From the NCBI RefSeq assembly GCF_902827225.1, contig NZ_LR792632.1:515030-579029 (forward strand): DNA of 64,000 nucleotides. The letters are read 5' to 3'. A program made the position numbers and the translations under genes. Positions 48,778-59,170 of this stretch are shown piece after piece (position 1 is the stretch's first letter; each line of letters starts with the position of its first letter). The stretch comes from Methanocaldococcus lauensis. GTDB lineage: Archaea; AGJL01; Methanococci; Methanococcales; Methanocaldococcaceae. The notes below the pieces were generated by a model. The model searched no databases. It was not told where the DNA came from and worked only from the letters and a program-made list of their open reading frames with translations.

Positions 48778-49815
48778 TTATTCAATATAATCTTTAATAT
48801 TCAATCCTAACTCATCGCAAATTTCTTTTAGTTGATTGTATAAGTTTTCATCAATCTCAAATCCATTCTTTCTTTTCATTTTATTTCTCTCCTCTATCTC
48901 CCCAGGAATTAATATTTCAAAACCTTCTGCTGGCTCTGATGTTTTAATCTCTTCTAACAACTCATCTACTTTTTTCTTAAACTCCTCCTTTCCAACAAAA
49001 AACTCTGGATTAATGACTATAAATAGATCTCCTTTACTGCATTTTTCATAAGGATTTGCCGTTCCTCTAACTTTAGTTCCAACCTCTGCCCCACCAATAG
49101 CTGACAACATCTCAATAGCTAATGCTAAACCAAAACCTTTAGGACCTCCAAATGGTAATATACATCCTTCTAATGCTTTGGCTGGATCTGTTGTTATCTT
49201 TCCATCTTTATCTACTGCACAACCTTCTGGAATCTTTATATTTTTTCTTAATGCCTCTAAAATTTTACCTCTTGCTATTGATGCAGTAGCCATATCTAAT
49301 GAAAATTTATATTTATTTCCTTTAAATGCAATTGCTATAGGATTTGTTCCTAAAATTTTCTCTTTTCCACCAAAAGGAGCCATTGCTGGTTCTGTATTTG
49401 TTATAGTTATCCCAATCATATCTTGATTCATAGCTAACTCTGAATAATAGCCAGCAATTCCAAAATGATTAGCATTTTTTGTTGCTACTACTCCAACTCC
49501 AACATTTTTTGCTTTTTCTATAGCTAATTCCATAGCTTTTTTACCTACTACTTGTCCTAATCCAAAATCTCCATCTACAACTGCCGTAGATGGACTTTCT
49601 TTAATTATTTTAATATTAGGCTTTGGATTTATGTTTCCCAACTTTAAAGCAGTTATATACTGTGGAAACCTCCCAATTCCGTGAGATGTAAATCCTTTTA
49701 AATCTGCATCAACAAAAACATCTGCAGTTATTTTAGCATCTTCTTCTGGAACTCCAAATTTTTTTAAAATATCAATTATTAGTTTTCTTTCATTTTCTGG
49801 TTTTAAGATTACCAT
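48778..49815 (-). CDS. Malate/L-sulfolactate dehydrogenase-type oxidoreductase
   Basis: The 345-residue member of the type-2 malate/L-lactate dehydrogenase family has GFTSHGIGRFPQYI near 35-48, VVDGDFGLGQVVG near 80, KNANHFGIAGYY near 113, and GGPKGFGLALAIEMLS near 223. In M. jannaschii such an enzyme makes sulfopyruvate for coenzyme M and can also act on malate. The size and motifs fit this; the exact substrate cannot be read from the sequence. The ATG at 49815 follows GAGGGATAAAA. Confidence 0.88.
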   Translation of the reverse strand: MVILKPENERKLIIDILKKFGVPEEDAKITADVFVDADLKGFTSHGIGRFPQYITALKLGNINPKPNIKIIKESPSTAVVDGDFGLGQVVGKKAMELAIEKAKNVGVGVVATKNANHFGIAGYYSELAMNQDMIGITITNTEPAMAPFGGKEKILGTNPIAIAFKGNKYKFSLDMATASIARGKILEALRKNIKIPEGCAVDKDGKITTDPAKALEGCILPFGGPKGFGLALAIEMLSAIGGAEVGTKVRGTANPYEKCSKGDLFIVINPEFFVGKEEFKKKVDELLEEIKTSEPAEGFEILIPGEIEERNKMKRKNGFEIDENLYNQLKEICDELGLNIKDYIE

Positions 49816-49842
49816 TTTTATCCCTCAAAATTTTTATAATTT

Positions 49843-50367
49843 TTATGGTTTTACAAAATCCATCTTGTAATAGACAATATCCCCATCTGCATCTACTATT
49901 GCTATGAGAAGTTTTTTTCTAACTGAATGGGCAACTCTAACAAATCCAGTTAGTTCATTTAATAGTATGGAAGAATCTTCAGTAAAAACTTTAACTAAAT
50001 AAACTGAATGCTCTTTTTCAATATTTGCTCCCTTTTCATAGAGTCTAAAATCTGCTCCATACTTTAAGCCAGTTTTTACAATATAACCCCTTATTCTTAA
50101 ATCCTTATAAACTAAATATTTTAGGCATAATCTCTCTTCAATGTTTTTTGCATATTCATACAGTTCTTCAAAACTCATTATATTTTTATCCCTATCTTTA
50201 ACTACTAACCATCCCAAATTTATTAAATATAATGCCTCAACTAATGACAGTATTAAAAAATTTCCCTCAACATTTCCATACTGCCTCGATGATAGTTTAG
50301 ATATGCCATTTTTATCAAAAATTAATACTCTATCTCCATCTAAAATTCCTACAATTTTTTTTCCCAC
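49843..50367 (-). CDS. endA: tRNA splicing endonuclease
   Basis: It cuts introns and rRNA precursors at bulge-helix-bulge sites (see the 16S stem at 27637). It is the homotetramer type; the 174-residue protein ends with the catalytic triad region: Tyr in [10 protein letters not shown], His in [10 protein letters not shown], Lys in [19 protein letters not shown]. The GTG at 50367 follows GGTGGGATTC; TTG and GTG codons at 50379 and 50376 have no site. It is divergent from cfbD. Confidence 0.93.
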   Translation of the reverse strand: MGKKIVGILDGDRVLIFDKNGISKLSSRQYGNVEGNFLILSLVEALYLINLGWLVVKDRDKNIMSFEELYEYAKNIEERLCLKYLVYKDLRIRGYIVKTGLKYGADFRLYEKGANIEKEHSVYLVKVFTEDSSILLNELTGFVRVAHSVRKKLLIAIVDADGDIVYYKMDFVKP

Positions 50368-50467
50368 GAATCCCACCAATTAAAATTATTTGAAAAATTA
50401 TTTAATAATACAACCTAATTTATATTAAAAACGATATTTATATAATACTGTATATTGAGGTGAATGC

Positions 50468-51529
50468 ATGATAATACATCCGAGACCTTCTCCTATTGCT
50501 GCGGCTATGTATCAACTTAGAGACATTGGAGTTGATGCTATAATTATACACGGACCAAGTGGATGTTGTTTTAGAACTGCGAGGCTGTTAGAGTTAGATG
50601 GCGTTAGAGTATTTACAAGTAACATAGATGAAAATGCCATTGTTTTTGGTGCTTCTGAAAATTTAAAAGAGGTTTTAGATTATGCAGTAGAATACTTAAA
50701 AAATAAGTTAAATAAAGAAAAGCCTTTAATTGGTATTGTGGGGACTTGTGTTAGTATGATTATTGGAGAAAACTTGGAGGAATTTGCCAACTATGAAAAG
50801 GCAACAGTAATTCCTGTAGAAGTTCATAGTGGTTTTGGAGATAATACTGTTGGGGCTATAAAGGCAATGGAATCTGCCCTAAAATTAGGAATAATCGATG
50901 AGGATGAATTTAAAAGGCAGAAATATTTATTAAAAAAAGCAACAGAAATTGAAAAAAGTAGAGGAATGGCTAAGAGAGAGTATATAAAACCAACGTATGA
51001 AGATGATACTGAGGAAGTTATTAATTTATTAAAATCTATGAAAAATAAAGATACAAAAATAGCTTGTGTATTAAATGCTAAAAAAGAGACTGCCTATTTA
51101 TTTGTCCATCCTCTAATTGTGTTAAATAAATATTTTAACTGCGTAAATATTGCAAACTTAGATGAAAATAAGGGGCTTAAAAAAATTAGAAATGATGCAA
51201 AAAATATATTAAAAAGATTCACTCCAGATTATATTACTGGTGGATTAGATGAGTATCCAATAACTGGAGAAAAAGTTGTTGAGATATTAAATAACTTAGA
51301 TGATATTGATTTAATAGTAGTTTCTGGAGTTCCTCATGCCTTACCAATTGAAAATTTAAAAAAGGATATTATTAAAATAGCTATAAGTGATGGTCCGAGG
51401 ACATACTATCCTATAAAAGAACTTTATGACTATGCAATCGTTGAATTTGACGCTCATGCTAAAGTTTTAGGTAAAAGGGATATTGTTAAATCAAGATTTG
51501 GAGAAATTTTAGAGCATGAATTAAAATAA
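50468..51529 (+). CDS. cfbD: Ni-sirohydrochlorin a,c-diamide reductive cyclase subunit CfbD
   Basis: With CfbC (NifH-like) it reduces and cyclises the F430 precursor. The 353-residue protein resembles NifD/BchN: MIIHPRPSPIAAAMYQLRD, HGPSGCCFRTARLL (cluster Cys), GTCVSMIIGENLEEF, VEVHSGFGDNTVGAIKAME, and TGGLDEYPITGEK. The ATG at 50468 follows GAGGTGAATGC. The window also has cfbA, two of the five steps. Confidence 0.93.
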   Translation: MIIHPRPSPIAAAMYQLRDIGVDAIIIHGPSGCCFRTARLLELDGVRVFTSNIDENAIVFGASENLKEVLDYAVEYLKNKLNKEKPLIGIVGTCVSMIIGENLEEFANYEKATVIPVEVHSGFGDNTVGAIKAMESALKLGIIDEDEFKRQKYLLKKATEIEKSRGMAKREYIKPTYEDDTEEVINLLKSMKNKDTKIACVLNAKKETAYLFVHPLIVLNKYFNCVNIANLDENKGLKKIRNDAKNILKRFTPDYITGGLDEYPITGEKVVEILNNLDDIDLIVVSGVPHALPIENLKKDIIKIAISDGPRTYYPIKELYDYAIVEFDAHAKVLGKRDIVKSRFGEILEHELK

Positions 51530-51608
51530 GATAAAAATAACAACAATAAATATAAATTATAGAATCAACATTTAACTAATAATTAAAATAAATTTAAATG
51601 GTGAAACT

Positions 51609-54600
51609 ATGGACGAGCCATGGGTAGAAAAGTATAGACCAAAAACTTTGGATGAGATTGTTGGACAAGAGGAAATAGTAAAGAGATTAAAAAAATATGT
51701 TGAAAAAAAGAGCATGCCCCATCTTTTGTTTAGCGGACCACCAGGAGTTGGAAAGTGCTTAACAGGAGATACAAAAGTTATTGTAAATGGGGAGATTAGA
51801 GAGATTGGAGAAGTTGTTGATGAAATAAGCAATGGAAAATTTGGAGCAACTTTATCTAATAATATAAAAGTTTTAGGAGTTGATGAAGAAGGAAAAGTTA
51901 GAGAATTTAATGTGCAGTATGTGTATAAAGATAAAACCAATGCTTTAATAAAAATAAAAACTAAGATGGGTAGAGAATTAAAAGTAACAACCTACCATCC
52001 TCTACTAATAAACAACAAAAATGGAGAAATAAAATGGGAAAAGGCAGAAAATTTAAAGGTTGGAGATAAGTTAGCAACACCAAGATATGTAGTTTTTGAT
52101 AATAATAAAGATAATGAAAACATTGATTTAGTTAGATGGATTGCCTATTATGTAGCAGAAGGATATATTAAAGATGATAAGATTATCTTCACCCACAATG
52201 ATAAAAAAATTATAAATAAGTTCTTAGAACTTACAAAAAGTTTATTTAAGGATGCTAAGATAATAGAGGAAGATAATTGTATAACAATAATTTCAAAAGA
52301 GGCATTAGAAGTAATTAAAAAATATAATTTAGCCAATAAAAGGATTCCAAATAATGTTATGAATAGTGATGCTTTAAAAGTATTTTTAGATGCTTATATT
52401 GAATGTGACGGAATCAAAAAGGATAATAAAATAATATTACCTACAACAAATAAAGATTTTGCAGAAGAATTAAGTTATGCACTATTAAAATATGGTGTTA
52501 TCGTTAAATTGGAAAAAGTAAATAATATTTATAAAATAATAATTTCCGAAGAAATTTCTGATAAAATAATTGTAGATGTAGAAAAAATAAATTATATCTG
52601 TGAAAAGTTGGGAATTAAAAATGTTAAATTAAAAAGCAATATTTTAGGCTATAATGAATGTAGAAAATTGTGTAATGCTATTTTAAATAGGATATATAAC
52701 CAGTTAGATAAAATTAGAGATTTAGATAAAATTAGAGATAACAAATTGTTAGATTGTATAGGATATTTATTATTCTTAGTATCTAATGAAATCTATTGGG
52801 ATGAAATTGTTGAAATTGAGCAATTATATGGAGACTTTATAATCTATGATTTACATGTTCCAAAATATCACAACTTTGTTGGAGGTAATTTACCAACTAT
52901 ATTGCATAATACAACCGCGGCTTTATGTTTAGCAAGAGATTTATTTGGAGAAAATTGGAGGGAGAACTTTTTAGAGCTCAATGCATCTGTTTCTAAGGAT
53001 ACTCCAATATTGGTAAAAATTAATGGAGTAACTAAAAGAACAACCTTTGCAGAGTTGGATAAAATTTATTTCAAAGAGGAAGATGAGGAATATAAAGATG
53101 TGAATAACTTAGAAGTTTTAACCGTTGATGATAATTATAAAGTAAGATGGGCAAAGGTCTCAAAGATAATAAGGCATAAAGTGGAAAAAATATTGAAAGT
53201 TTATCTCGAAGGAGGAGCAGTTTTAGAATTAACTGGAAACCATGCTATAATGATGCTTAGTGAAAATGGATTAATAACTAAAAAAGCAAGTGATATCAAA
53301 GTAGGTGACTTTTTATTGAGTTTTACTGCAAATATTGAGGGAGATTTGGAAAATATAAATAGTAATATTTCAACTCTAATAACTAAAAATAAAAGAATTT
53401 CAGACATTATTTATCAAATGCCAATTGATAAAAGAATAAAATACTTAAAAGAGTTATTTGACTGTAAGGGAAAATTAGATATAATTAAAGTTCCTACAAT
53501 TTCAAAAGATTTGAGTATTGATATAGTTTGGTTATCAAGAATTTCTGGATTTGAAAGCTATATGAATAAGATTATATTAAAGAACAATTTGAAGAAAAGT
53601 GATTTATTGCCAGCAAATATAATTATAAAATTGCTGAAAAAAATTGAAGATAAAATAAATGGAAATTGGAGATATGTTTTAAGGCATCAACTTTATGAGA
53701 AAAAAGAGAGAGTTTCTAAGATATTAATTAGAGAAATCCTAAAAATGATAAATAAGGAAGAATTAAGCGAAGAAGAATTAAACATATACTATCTATTACA
53801 TAAATTGGCTTATACTGATTTACATGCATTAAAAGTTAAAAAAATTGAAATTATTGATTATAACGACTATGTATATGATGTTAGTGTCCCAAATAATGAA
53901 ATGTTCTTTGCTGGAAATGTCCCAATTTTATTACATAACTCTGATGAGAGAGGGATAGATGTTATCAGGACAAAAGTAAAAGAATTTGCAAGAACTAAGC
54001 CAATCGGAGACATACCATTTAAGATAATATTCTTAGATGAAAGTGATGCTTTAACAGCAGATGCTCAAAACGCTTTAAGAAGAATTATGGAGAAATACTC
54101 AAATGTTTGTAGGTTTATACTATCCTGTAATTATCCAAGTAAAATTATTCCTCCAATTCAATCAAGGTGTGCAGTTTTCAGGTTCTCTCCACTTAAAAAA
54201 GAAGATATTGCAAAAAAATTAAAGGAGATTGCTGAAAAGGAGAATTTAAAATTAACTGAGAGTGGATTAGACGCAATAATCTATGTTAGTGAAGGAGATT
54301 TAAGAAAGGCTATAAATGTATTACAAACTGCTGCTGCGTTAAGCAATGTTATAGATGATGAAATTATCTATAAAGTATCTTCAAGAGCAAGACCTGAGGA
54401 AGTTAAAAAAATGATGGAATTGGCGTTAGAAGGCAAATTTATGGAGGCGAGAGATTTATTATATAAACTTATGGTTGAGTGGGGAATGAGTGGGGAAGAT
54501 ATATTAAATCAGATGTTTAGAGAGATAAATAATTTAAACATTGATGAAAGAAAAAAGGTTGAATTGGCAGATTACATTGGAGAAACTGACTTTAGAATAG

Positions 54601-54671
54601 TAGAAGGAGCTAATGAACGAATTCAGCTAAGTTCTTTACTTGCAAAAATGGCTTTATTGGGTAAAAAATAA
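51609..54671 (+). CDS. rfcS: Replication factor C small subunit with two inteins
   Basis: AAA+ clamp loader for PCNA. The precursor has 1020 residues; removing the inteins at residues 50-434 and 460-777 leaves 317, the normal size. Exteins: GPPGVGK (Walker A), LDESDAL (Walker B), sensor SCNYPSKI, SRC arginine finger. The first intein splits the Walker A motif before Thr and the second sits in ELNASDERG, two conserved active-site loops. The ATG at 51609 follows GGTGAAACT. The M. jannaschii gene is known to have three inteins. Confidence 0.96.
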   Translation: MDEPWVEKYRPKTLDEIVGQEEIVKRLKKYVEKKSMPHLLFSGPPGVGKCLTGDTKVIVNGEIREIGEVVDEISNGKFGATLSNNIKVLGVDEEGKVREFNVQYVYKDKTNALIKIKTKMGRELKVTTYHPLLINNKNGEIKWEKAENLKVGDKLATPRYVVFDNNKDNENIDLVRWIAYYVAEGYIKDDKIIFTHNDKKIINKFLELTKSLFKDAKIIEEDNCITIISKEALEVIKKYNLANKRIPNNVMNSDALKVFLDAYIECDGIKKDNKIILPTTNKDFAEELSYALLKYGVIVKLEKVNNIYKIIISEEISDKIIVDVEKINYICEKLGIKNVKLKSNILGYNECRKLCNAILNRIYNQLDKIRDLDKIRDNKLLDCIGYLLFLVSNEIYWDEIVEIEQLYGDFIIYDLHVPKYHNFVGGNLPTILHNTTAALCLARDLFGENWRENFLELNASVSKDTPILVKINGVTKRTTFAELDKIYFKEEDEEYKDVNNLEVLTVDDNYKVRWAKVSKIIRHKVEKILKVYLEGGAVLELTGNHAIMMLSENGLITKKASDIKVGDFLLSFTANIEGDLENINSNISTLITKNKRISDIIYQMPIDKRIKYLKELFDCKGKLDIIKVPTISKDLSIDIVWLSRISGFESYMNKIILKNNLKKSDLLPANIIIKLLKKIEDKINGNWRYVLRHQLYEKKERVSKILIREILKMINKEELSEEELNIYYLLHKLAYTDLHALKVKKIEIIDYNDYVYDVSVPNNEMFFAGNVPILLHNSDERGIDVIRTKVKEFARTKPIGDIPFKIIFLDESDALTADAQNALRRIMEKYSNVCRFILSCNYPSKIIPPIQSRCAVFRFSPLKKEDIAKKLKEIAEKENLKLTESGLDAIIYVSEGDLRKAINVLQTAAALSNVIDDEIIYKVSSRARPEEVKKMMELALEGKFMEARDLLYKLMVEWGMSGEDILNQMFREINNLNIDERKKVELADYIGETDFRIVEGANERIQLSSLLAKMALLGKK
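51756..52910 (+). other. Intein 1 of RfcS (385 residues)
   Basis: Starts with Cys (CLTGDTKVIVNGE) right after GVGK and ends LPTILHN before Thr+1. Splicing block B is TTYHPLLI and block F DLHVPKYHNFVGG. Two LAGLIDADG-type (DOD) motifs, WIAYYVAEGYI and FLDAYIECDGI, keep an acidic residue each, so a homing endonuclease may be active. Confidence 0.93.
52986..53939 (+). other. Intein 2 of RfcS (318 residues)
   Basis: Begins at Ser (SVSKDTPILVKING) after ELNA and ends VPILLHN before the Ser of SDERG. Block B is TGNHAIMML and block F YDVSVPNNEMFFAGN. One weak DOD-like segment (YLKELFDCKGKLD) is seen, without a clear acidic partner, so the endonuclease is probably decayed or absent. Splicing should still work. 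Confidence 0.9.
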
Positions 54672-54680
54672 TTTTTTTAT

Positions 54681-55424
54681 TTATTTTTTCTCTTCCATCT
54701 TTATAGCATTGACTGGACAAACCTTTACACATTTTCCACATAATATGCATTTATCCTTAATGATCTTAACTTTACCTCCTTCTTCTTCAATAGCATTGAC
54801 TGGACACTCTTCAACACAGACAAAACAACCCACACATAAGTTTTTATTAACTTCAATGTCTTTTGTTTTTATAACTTCCCCTATCTCATTTTCTACCTTT
54901 ATACATTTTTTTGGACACACTTCCATACAAGCTCCACAACCCATACATAAATCTAAATTAATCTCTATACTCTTCCTTATCTCAACCTTTATAGCCCCAG
55001 TTGGACAGTATCTTGCACAAATTCCACATTTTACACATTTATCTTTATCTATGTAATAATTTTTTAGTCTAATTTTTCTATGGGGAATGGTTTTTTCTTT
55101 TATTACATAATGTATTTCTCTATCTTTAATCTCAGCTTTTCCATCTATTACATATATAGCCCCAACTGGACATGTTTGAGCACAGATTTCACATTTAACA
55201 CATTTCTCATCAATAATTTTTACAGACTTTCTAATTTTAGCCTTTTCTATTGCATTTACTGGACACTCTTTATAGCATAGATTACATCTAACGCATTTAC
55301 TTTCATTGACATATAGTGATTTGTAAGATATTGGCTTTATTTTGTGAGCCACTTCACTAATATACTCTTTATCTCCATCCATCTTTGATAAAATTTCATT
55401 TAAAGATTTTTTTATTTCAATCAA
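54681..55424 (-). CDS. ehaR: Eha hydrogenase polyferredoxin (EhaR-like)
   Basis: The 247-residue protein has six CxxCxxCxxxC motifs (CVRCNLCYKEC, CVKCEICAQTC, CVKCGICARYC, CMGCGACMEVC, CVGCFVCVEEC, CILCGKCVKVC), so up to six [4Fe-4S] clusters. It carries electrons to or from the hydrogenase. The TTG at 55424 follows GGTGGTTAGA; a GTG at 55433 is an alternative. It converges with rfcS and ends the visible operon. Confidence 0.85.
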   Translation of the reverse strand: MIEIKKSLNEILSKMDGDKEYISEVAHKIKPISYKSLYVNESKCVRCNLCYKECPVNAIEKAKIRKSVKIIDEKCVKCEICAQTCPVGAIYVIDGKAEIKDREIHYVIKEKTIPHRKIRLKNYYIDKDKCVKCGICARYCPTGAIKVEIRKSIEINLDLCMGCGACMEVCPKKCIKVENEIGEVIKTKDIEVNKNLCVGCFVCVEECPVNAIEEEGGKVKIIKDKCILCGKCVKVCPVNAIKMEEKK

Positions 55425-55440
55425 TCTAACCACCTATAAA

Positions 55441-55932
55441 TTATCTCAATATAATAGCATTAAGAGGACACAGTTCTTCACATCTTCCACATAGCTCACA
55501 TTTATTTATATCAATCCTTATTTTGGGTCCATACTCTTCAATAGCATTGTATGGGCAATTTCTTAGGCATACTAAACAGGAGGCGCATCTTTCTTTAATA
55601 TACTCAATAAATTCATATTTGTTTATTTCAACAATTTTTGCAGTTTCGTTAATTTCGCATCTTAATTTTATTATTACAATGGCATCAGTTGGGCAAACTT
55701 TTTTACACTTTCCACAGAAAATACATTTTTCCCTATCAATTTTTATAAATAGGCCACTTTTATCATAAGATATGGCATTAACTGGGCAAACCTCTATACA
55801 TTTCCCACAATTTATACATCTATCCTCTTTAACGATAATTTCCCTCTTGTTAAAAATTAAATTAAATTTTGGGAGTATTTTAATATTTTTATCTTCTAAT
55901 TCTAAGTGTTTAGATATTATTCCTTTTATCAT
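55441..55932 (-). CDS. ehaQ: Eha hydrogenase ferredoxin subunit (EhaQ)
   Basis: The 163-residue protein has a 35-residue N-terminal part and four cluster motifs (CINCGKCIEVC, CIFCGKCKKVC, CASCLVCLRNC, CELCGRCEELC). GAGGGAGTTTT precedes the ATG, inside the end of ehaP: the genes overlap by 23 bases. Confidence 0.88.
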   Translation of the reverse strand: MIKGIISKHLELEDKNIKILPKFNLIFNKREIIVKEDRCINCGKCIEVCPVNAISYDKSGLFIKIDREKCIFCGKCKKVCPTDAIVIIKLRCEINETAKIVEINKYEFIEYIKERCASCLVCLRNCPYNAIEEYGPKIRIDINKCELCGRCEELCPLNAIILR

Positions 55933-57127
55933 AAAACTCCCTCTTAAGTTCCTTTATCCTCTTATTTTCTTCATAAACTTTCTTTCTTAATTCCTCTTTC
56001 AGTTTATTAATTGCTAATTTTTCAATCTCTTCTAAAACCTTTCCATACTTCTTAGTGTAGTTAATTAAATCATTTTCAATTTTCTCAATTATTTCATCCT
56101 CTATTATTCTAACTTTAACAGCTTCCTTAGCTTCCTCAGGTTTAACTGGTTTTATAGCATTGACTGGACACTCTCTCTCACAAACTCCACAACTAACGCA
56201 CAATTCTGGAACAATGTATGGAAGTTTTGTCTCTTTACTGATTTTAATTGCATCAACCTTACAAACTTTCTGACAAATTCTACAACCAATACATAAATCT
56301 TCATCAATAATATAGCAAATATCTCTCCTCTTTGGAATTATTGGAACTTTTAATCTTATTGCTGTTGTTGGACAAACTTCAATACATAAACCACATTTTA
56401 CACAATTGACTACTTTTTTTTCTACTAAATCAATCTCCCCCACACACACATCCTTACAAATTCCGCAGGTTATACACAAACTATTAACTATGTGAGGAAT
56501 ATCCTCAATTTTATTTTCCTCTACTTCCAATCTATTAGTAATCTTTTTATTTTTTAGTTCAAATGCCTTTTCAATCTTTTCTTTTAGTTTTTTCTCATCA
56601 ACGACTATTATGGCATTTTCTATTGGACACGCTTTTATACACTCTTTACAGGAAATACATAAGTCAATATCAATTACATACTTTCCATCCTTAATGTCAA
56701 TAATATTTATTGGGCAAACTCTCTTACAGTTTCCACATCTTACGCAGGTTTCCTCATCTATAATAAGATTGTGATACTTTGGCTTGCTATAAAACAATCC
56801 CTCAGTTTCAACTCTATGCTTATCTATCTCTAAGACACCAGTAGGACAAACTTCGACACAGTTGGCACAGGCAATACATGAGTTTTCATCAATTTTTGGA
56901 ATTTTTTTGTTATAATTTTCATTGTAAATTAATTCAATTGCAAAGGCAGGACAACTTTCTTTACATCCTTCGCAAGATATACATCTCTCAGGAAATTTAA
57001 CAATAGGAGGAACTTTTCTATACCTTTCTGGTGGAATATAAGAACTTTTATTTGCCTTGGCATTAATAAAATTTTTAATCCATCTTTTTTTAACAAATTC
57101 ATAAAGATACCATAAAGAGGATGCCAT
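55910..57127 (-). CDS. ehaP: Eha hydrogenase polyferredoxin (EhaP)
   Basis: The 405-residue protein has eight cluster motifs (for example CISCEGCKESC, CIACANCVEVC, CVRCGNCKRVC, CISCKECIKAC, CVKCGLCIEVC, CVSCGVCEREC), and a charged helical C-terminus. The ATG at 57127 follows GGGTGGTATTT; an open extension to 57151 overlaps ehaO. Confidence 0.9.
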   Translation of the reverse strand: MASSLWYLYEFVKKRWIKNFINAKANKSSYIPPERYRKVPPIVKFPERCISCEGCKESCPAFAIELIYNENYNKKIPKIDENSCIACANCVEVCPTGVLEIDKHRVETEGLFYSKPKYHNLIIDEETCVRCGNCKRVCPINIIDIKDGKYVIDIDLCISCKECIKACPIENAIIVVDEKKLKEKIEKAFELKNKKITNRLEVEENKIEDIPHIVNSLCITCGICKDVCVGEIDLVEKKVVNCVKCGLCIEVCPTTAIRLKVPIIPKRRDICYIIDEDLCIGCRICQKVCKVDAIKISKETKLPYIVPELCVSCGVCERECPVNAIKPVKPEEAKEAVKVRIIEDEIIEKIENDLINYTKKYGKVLEEIEKLAINKLKEELRKKVYEENKRIKELKREFYDKRNNI

Positions 57128-57137
57128 AAATACCACC

Positions 57138-58268
57138 CTAAATATGCCCAAATTTTATAGGAACTTCCTTACCATCTTTTACAGCAATTATAGTTCTTTC
57201 AGTACATGAGATGCAGGGATCTATACTGGCATAGGCAGATATTGCATCAGAGACTGTTGGGCAGGTTTTTAACATATACTTATATGCCTCTAAGTTCATT
57301 ACAGTTGGAGTTCTGATCATTATTCTTTTTATAATCCCTCCATCAGAAATTTCCATTTTATATAATAGCTCTCCTCTTGGAGCTTCGTTTCTCCACTCAC
57401 CCTTACCTCCTTTTATATCTACCTTAACTCTAATATCTCCTTGACTCTCTTCATACAATTCTAAACATTTTCTAATTAATCTAACACTCTCTAAGATTTC
57501 CTCATGCCTAACCATCATTCTTGCAAAGTTATCTCCCTCTTTTCTCCAAACTGGCTTAAATTTAAGTTCTTGGTATGTTGAATGTCTCAATCTCCAATCA
57601 CTCTCTGGAAGCCCAGAGCCTCTACATACTGGTCCAACAGCCCTCGTTCTCATAATTTCGTGATAAGGTAGGATAGCAATCCCTTTGCTCCTTAAAGCTA
57701 TTAATGGACCAGTTTCAAACACTTCAATAATATTTTTAAGTTCTTCAAGCAAAATGTCGAGTTTTTTATTTATTTCATCAATCATCTCTCTATTTATGTC
57801 TCTTCTAACTCCTCCTATTACAATATAACCCATATTAATTCTATTTCCAGTAATCATCTCTATTAAATCCATAATTATTTCTCTGACATTTAAAAGCCAT
57901 ATTCCAAGAGTTTCATGCTCTATTGATAAGTTATAAACTGCTGAAGCAATTAAATGGCTATGAATTCTTTCCAATTCACACGCTATTACTCTCAAATATT
58001 TTGCTTTGTCAGGAATCTCTATTTTTGAAATATGCTCAATACATTCTGCAAATGTCATAGTGTGAATAAATGAACAGATTCCACAAACTCTCTCAGCCAA
58101 ATAAATTCCTTTATGACAGTGTTTCCCTTCCATAATTTTTTCTATTCCTCTATGAACATAACCCATTTCAATTTCAGCATCAACTGGCTTTTCTCCCTCT
58201 AATATTAATTTAATTCTTAAAGGTTCTTTTAATATTGGATGAATAGGACCAATAGGAACTGTTGCCAT
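57138..58268 (-). CDS. ehaO: Eha hydrogenase large subunit (EhaO)
   Basis: Catalytic [NiFe] subunit, 376 residues. The nickel ligands are [11 protein letters not shown] (about 61-71) and [10 protein letters not shown] near the end (about 353). This layout with no C-terminal processing extension beyond is typical of energy-converting hydrogenases. The N-terminus [17 protein letters not shown] is the Nuo49-like start. GAAATT lies before the ATG. Confidence 0.95.
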   Translation of the reverse strand: MATVPIGPIHPILKEPLRIKLILEGEKPVDAEIEMGYVHRGIEKIMEGKHCHKGIYLAERVCGICSFIHTMTFAECIEHISKIEIPDKAKYLRVIACELERIHSHLIASAVYNLSIEHETLGIWLLNVREIIMDLIEMITGNRINMGYIVIGGVRRDINREMIDEINKKLDILLEELKNIIEVFETGPLIALRSKGIAILPYHEIMRTRAVGPVCRGSGLPESDWRLRHSTYQELKFKPVWRKEGDNFARMMVRHEEILESVRLIRKCLELYEESQGDIRVKVDIKGGKGEWRNEAPRGELLYKMEISDGGIIKRIMIRTPTVMNLEAYKYMLKTCPTVSDAISAYASIDPCISCTERTIIAVKDGKEVPIKFGHI

Positions 58269-58290
58269 AATTTCACTCTTTTATAATTTT

Positions 58291-58737
58291 TCATTTATTT
58301 TTCTCTTTTAACTTCTCTTCTCTCATTCCCAACGCCTTTGGAGCTACTTTCAATATTGCCTCAATTATTTCAGAGGGTCTTGGAGGGCATCCCGGAATTT
58401 TAGCATCTACTGGAATAACTTTATGAACTCCTCCAACTACATGCCCCTCTTTAAAGATTCCTCCACTCAATGCACATGCTCCAACTGCGACAACAATCTT
58501 AGGTTCAGGAGTTTTTTCATAAATTTCTTTCAATCTTTCAGCCCATTGTAATGTTACAGGGCCAGTAACTAACAAAACATCTGCCTCTTTTGGATTGTTA
58601 TGAACATAAATTCCATACTGCTCTATGTCATATCTCGCAGATAGACAGGAAACTATTTCTATGTCGCATCCATTACATCCCCCAGTATTGACAATACAGA
58701 CATTGATTGACCTCTTTCTAAACAACTTTTTTACCAT
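58291..58737 (-). CDS. ehaN: Eha hydrogenase small subunit (EhaN)
   Basis: The 148-residue NuoB-like protein has [13 protein letters not shown] near residue 20-32, [10 protein letters not shown] near 87 and [14 protein letters not shown] near 116, the ligands of one proximal [4Fe-4S] cluster. It pairs with EhaO. The ATG is at 58737, two bases after the end of ehaM. Confidence 0.95.
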   Translation of the reverse strand: MVKKLFRKRSINVCIVNTGGCNGCDIEIVSCLSARYDIEQYGIYVHNNPKEADVLLVTGPVTLQWAERLKEIYEKTPEPKIVVAVGACALSGGIFKEGHVVGGVHKVIPVDAKIPGCPPRPSEIIEAILKVAPKALGMREEKLKEKNK

Positions 58738-58739
58738 AT

Positions 58740-59153
58740 TTATTCCTCCCTTAGCAACTTAATAATTAATTTTCTACCCTCTTCTAACGCTTCTTCGTAA
58801 GGTTTTTTATGCAATACATGAAGTTCTACAACTTTTTTTCTAATTAAATCTGCCTCTTCTTTTTTAATTAACCCAAAGAAATCACATAGCCAACATAAAC
58901 CTAAGTCAATATCAACCTTTCTACCTAAACAACCCATTCTTGCCTGTTCTGCATAGGCGTGTAGTTCATAACATGAAGTAAAGTCCAATTTTTTTAGAAA
59001 TATTTCAATTACCTCATCAACATCAATTTTTAACGCCTTAGATATTGGAATAAAAACTTCATCCATTAAAAATCTATTATCTTTAAGAACATTTATCTTC
59101 TGCTTTAACGAATTTTCAACATACTTTTTGTCAATATTCAATGTTTCTTCCAT
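58740..59153 (-). CDS. ehaM: EhaM
   Basis: The 137-residue soluble protein has Cys-rich segments ([35 protein letters not shown]) and a helical C-terminus. It is assigned by position between ehaL and ehaN. GGTGGTAATT precedes the ATG at 59153. The role is unknown; the Cys residues could bind metal. Confidence 0.82.
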   Translation of the reverse strand: MEETLNIDKKYVENSLKQKINVLKDNRFLMDEVFIPISKALKIDVDEVIEIFLKKLDFTSCYELHAYAEQARMGCLGRKVDIDLGLCWLCDFFGLIKKEEADLIRKKVVELHVLHKKPYEEALEEGRKLIIKLLREE

Positions 59154-59170
59154 AATTACCACCAAATAAA

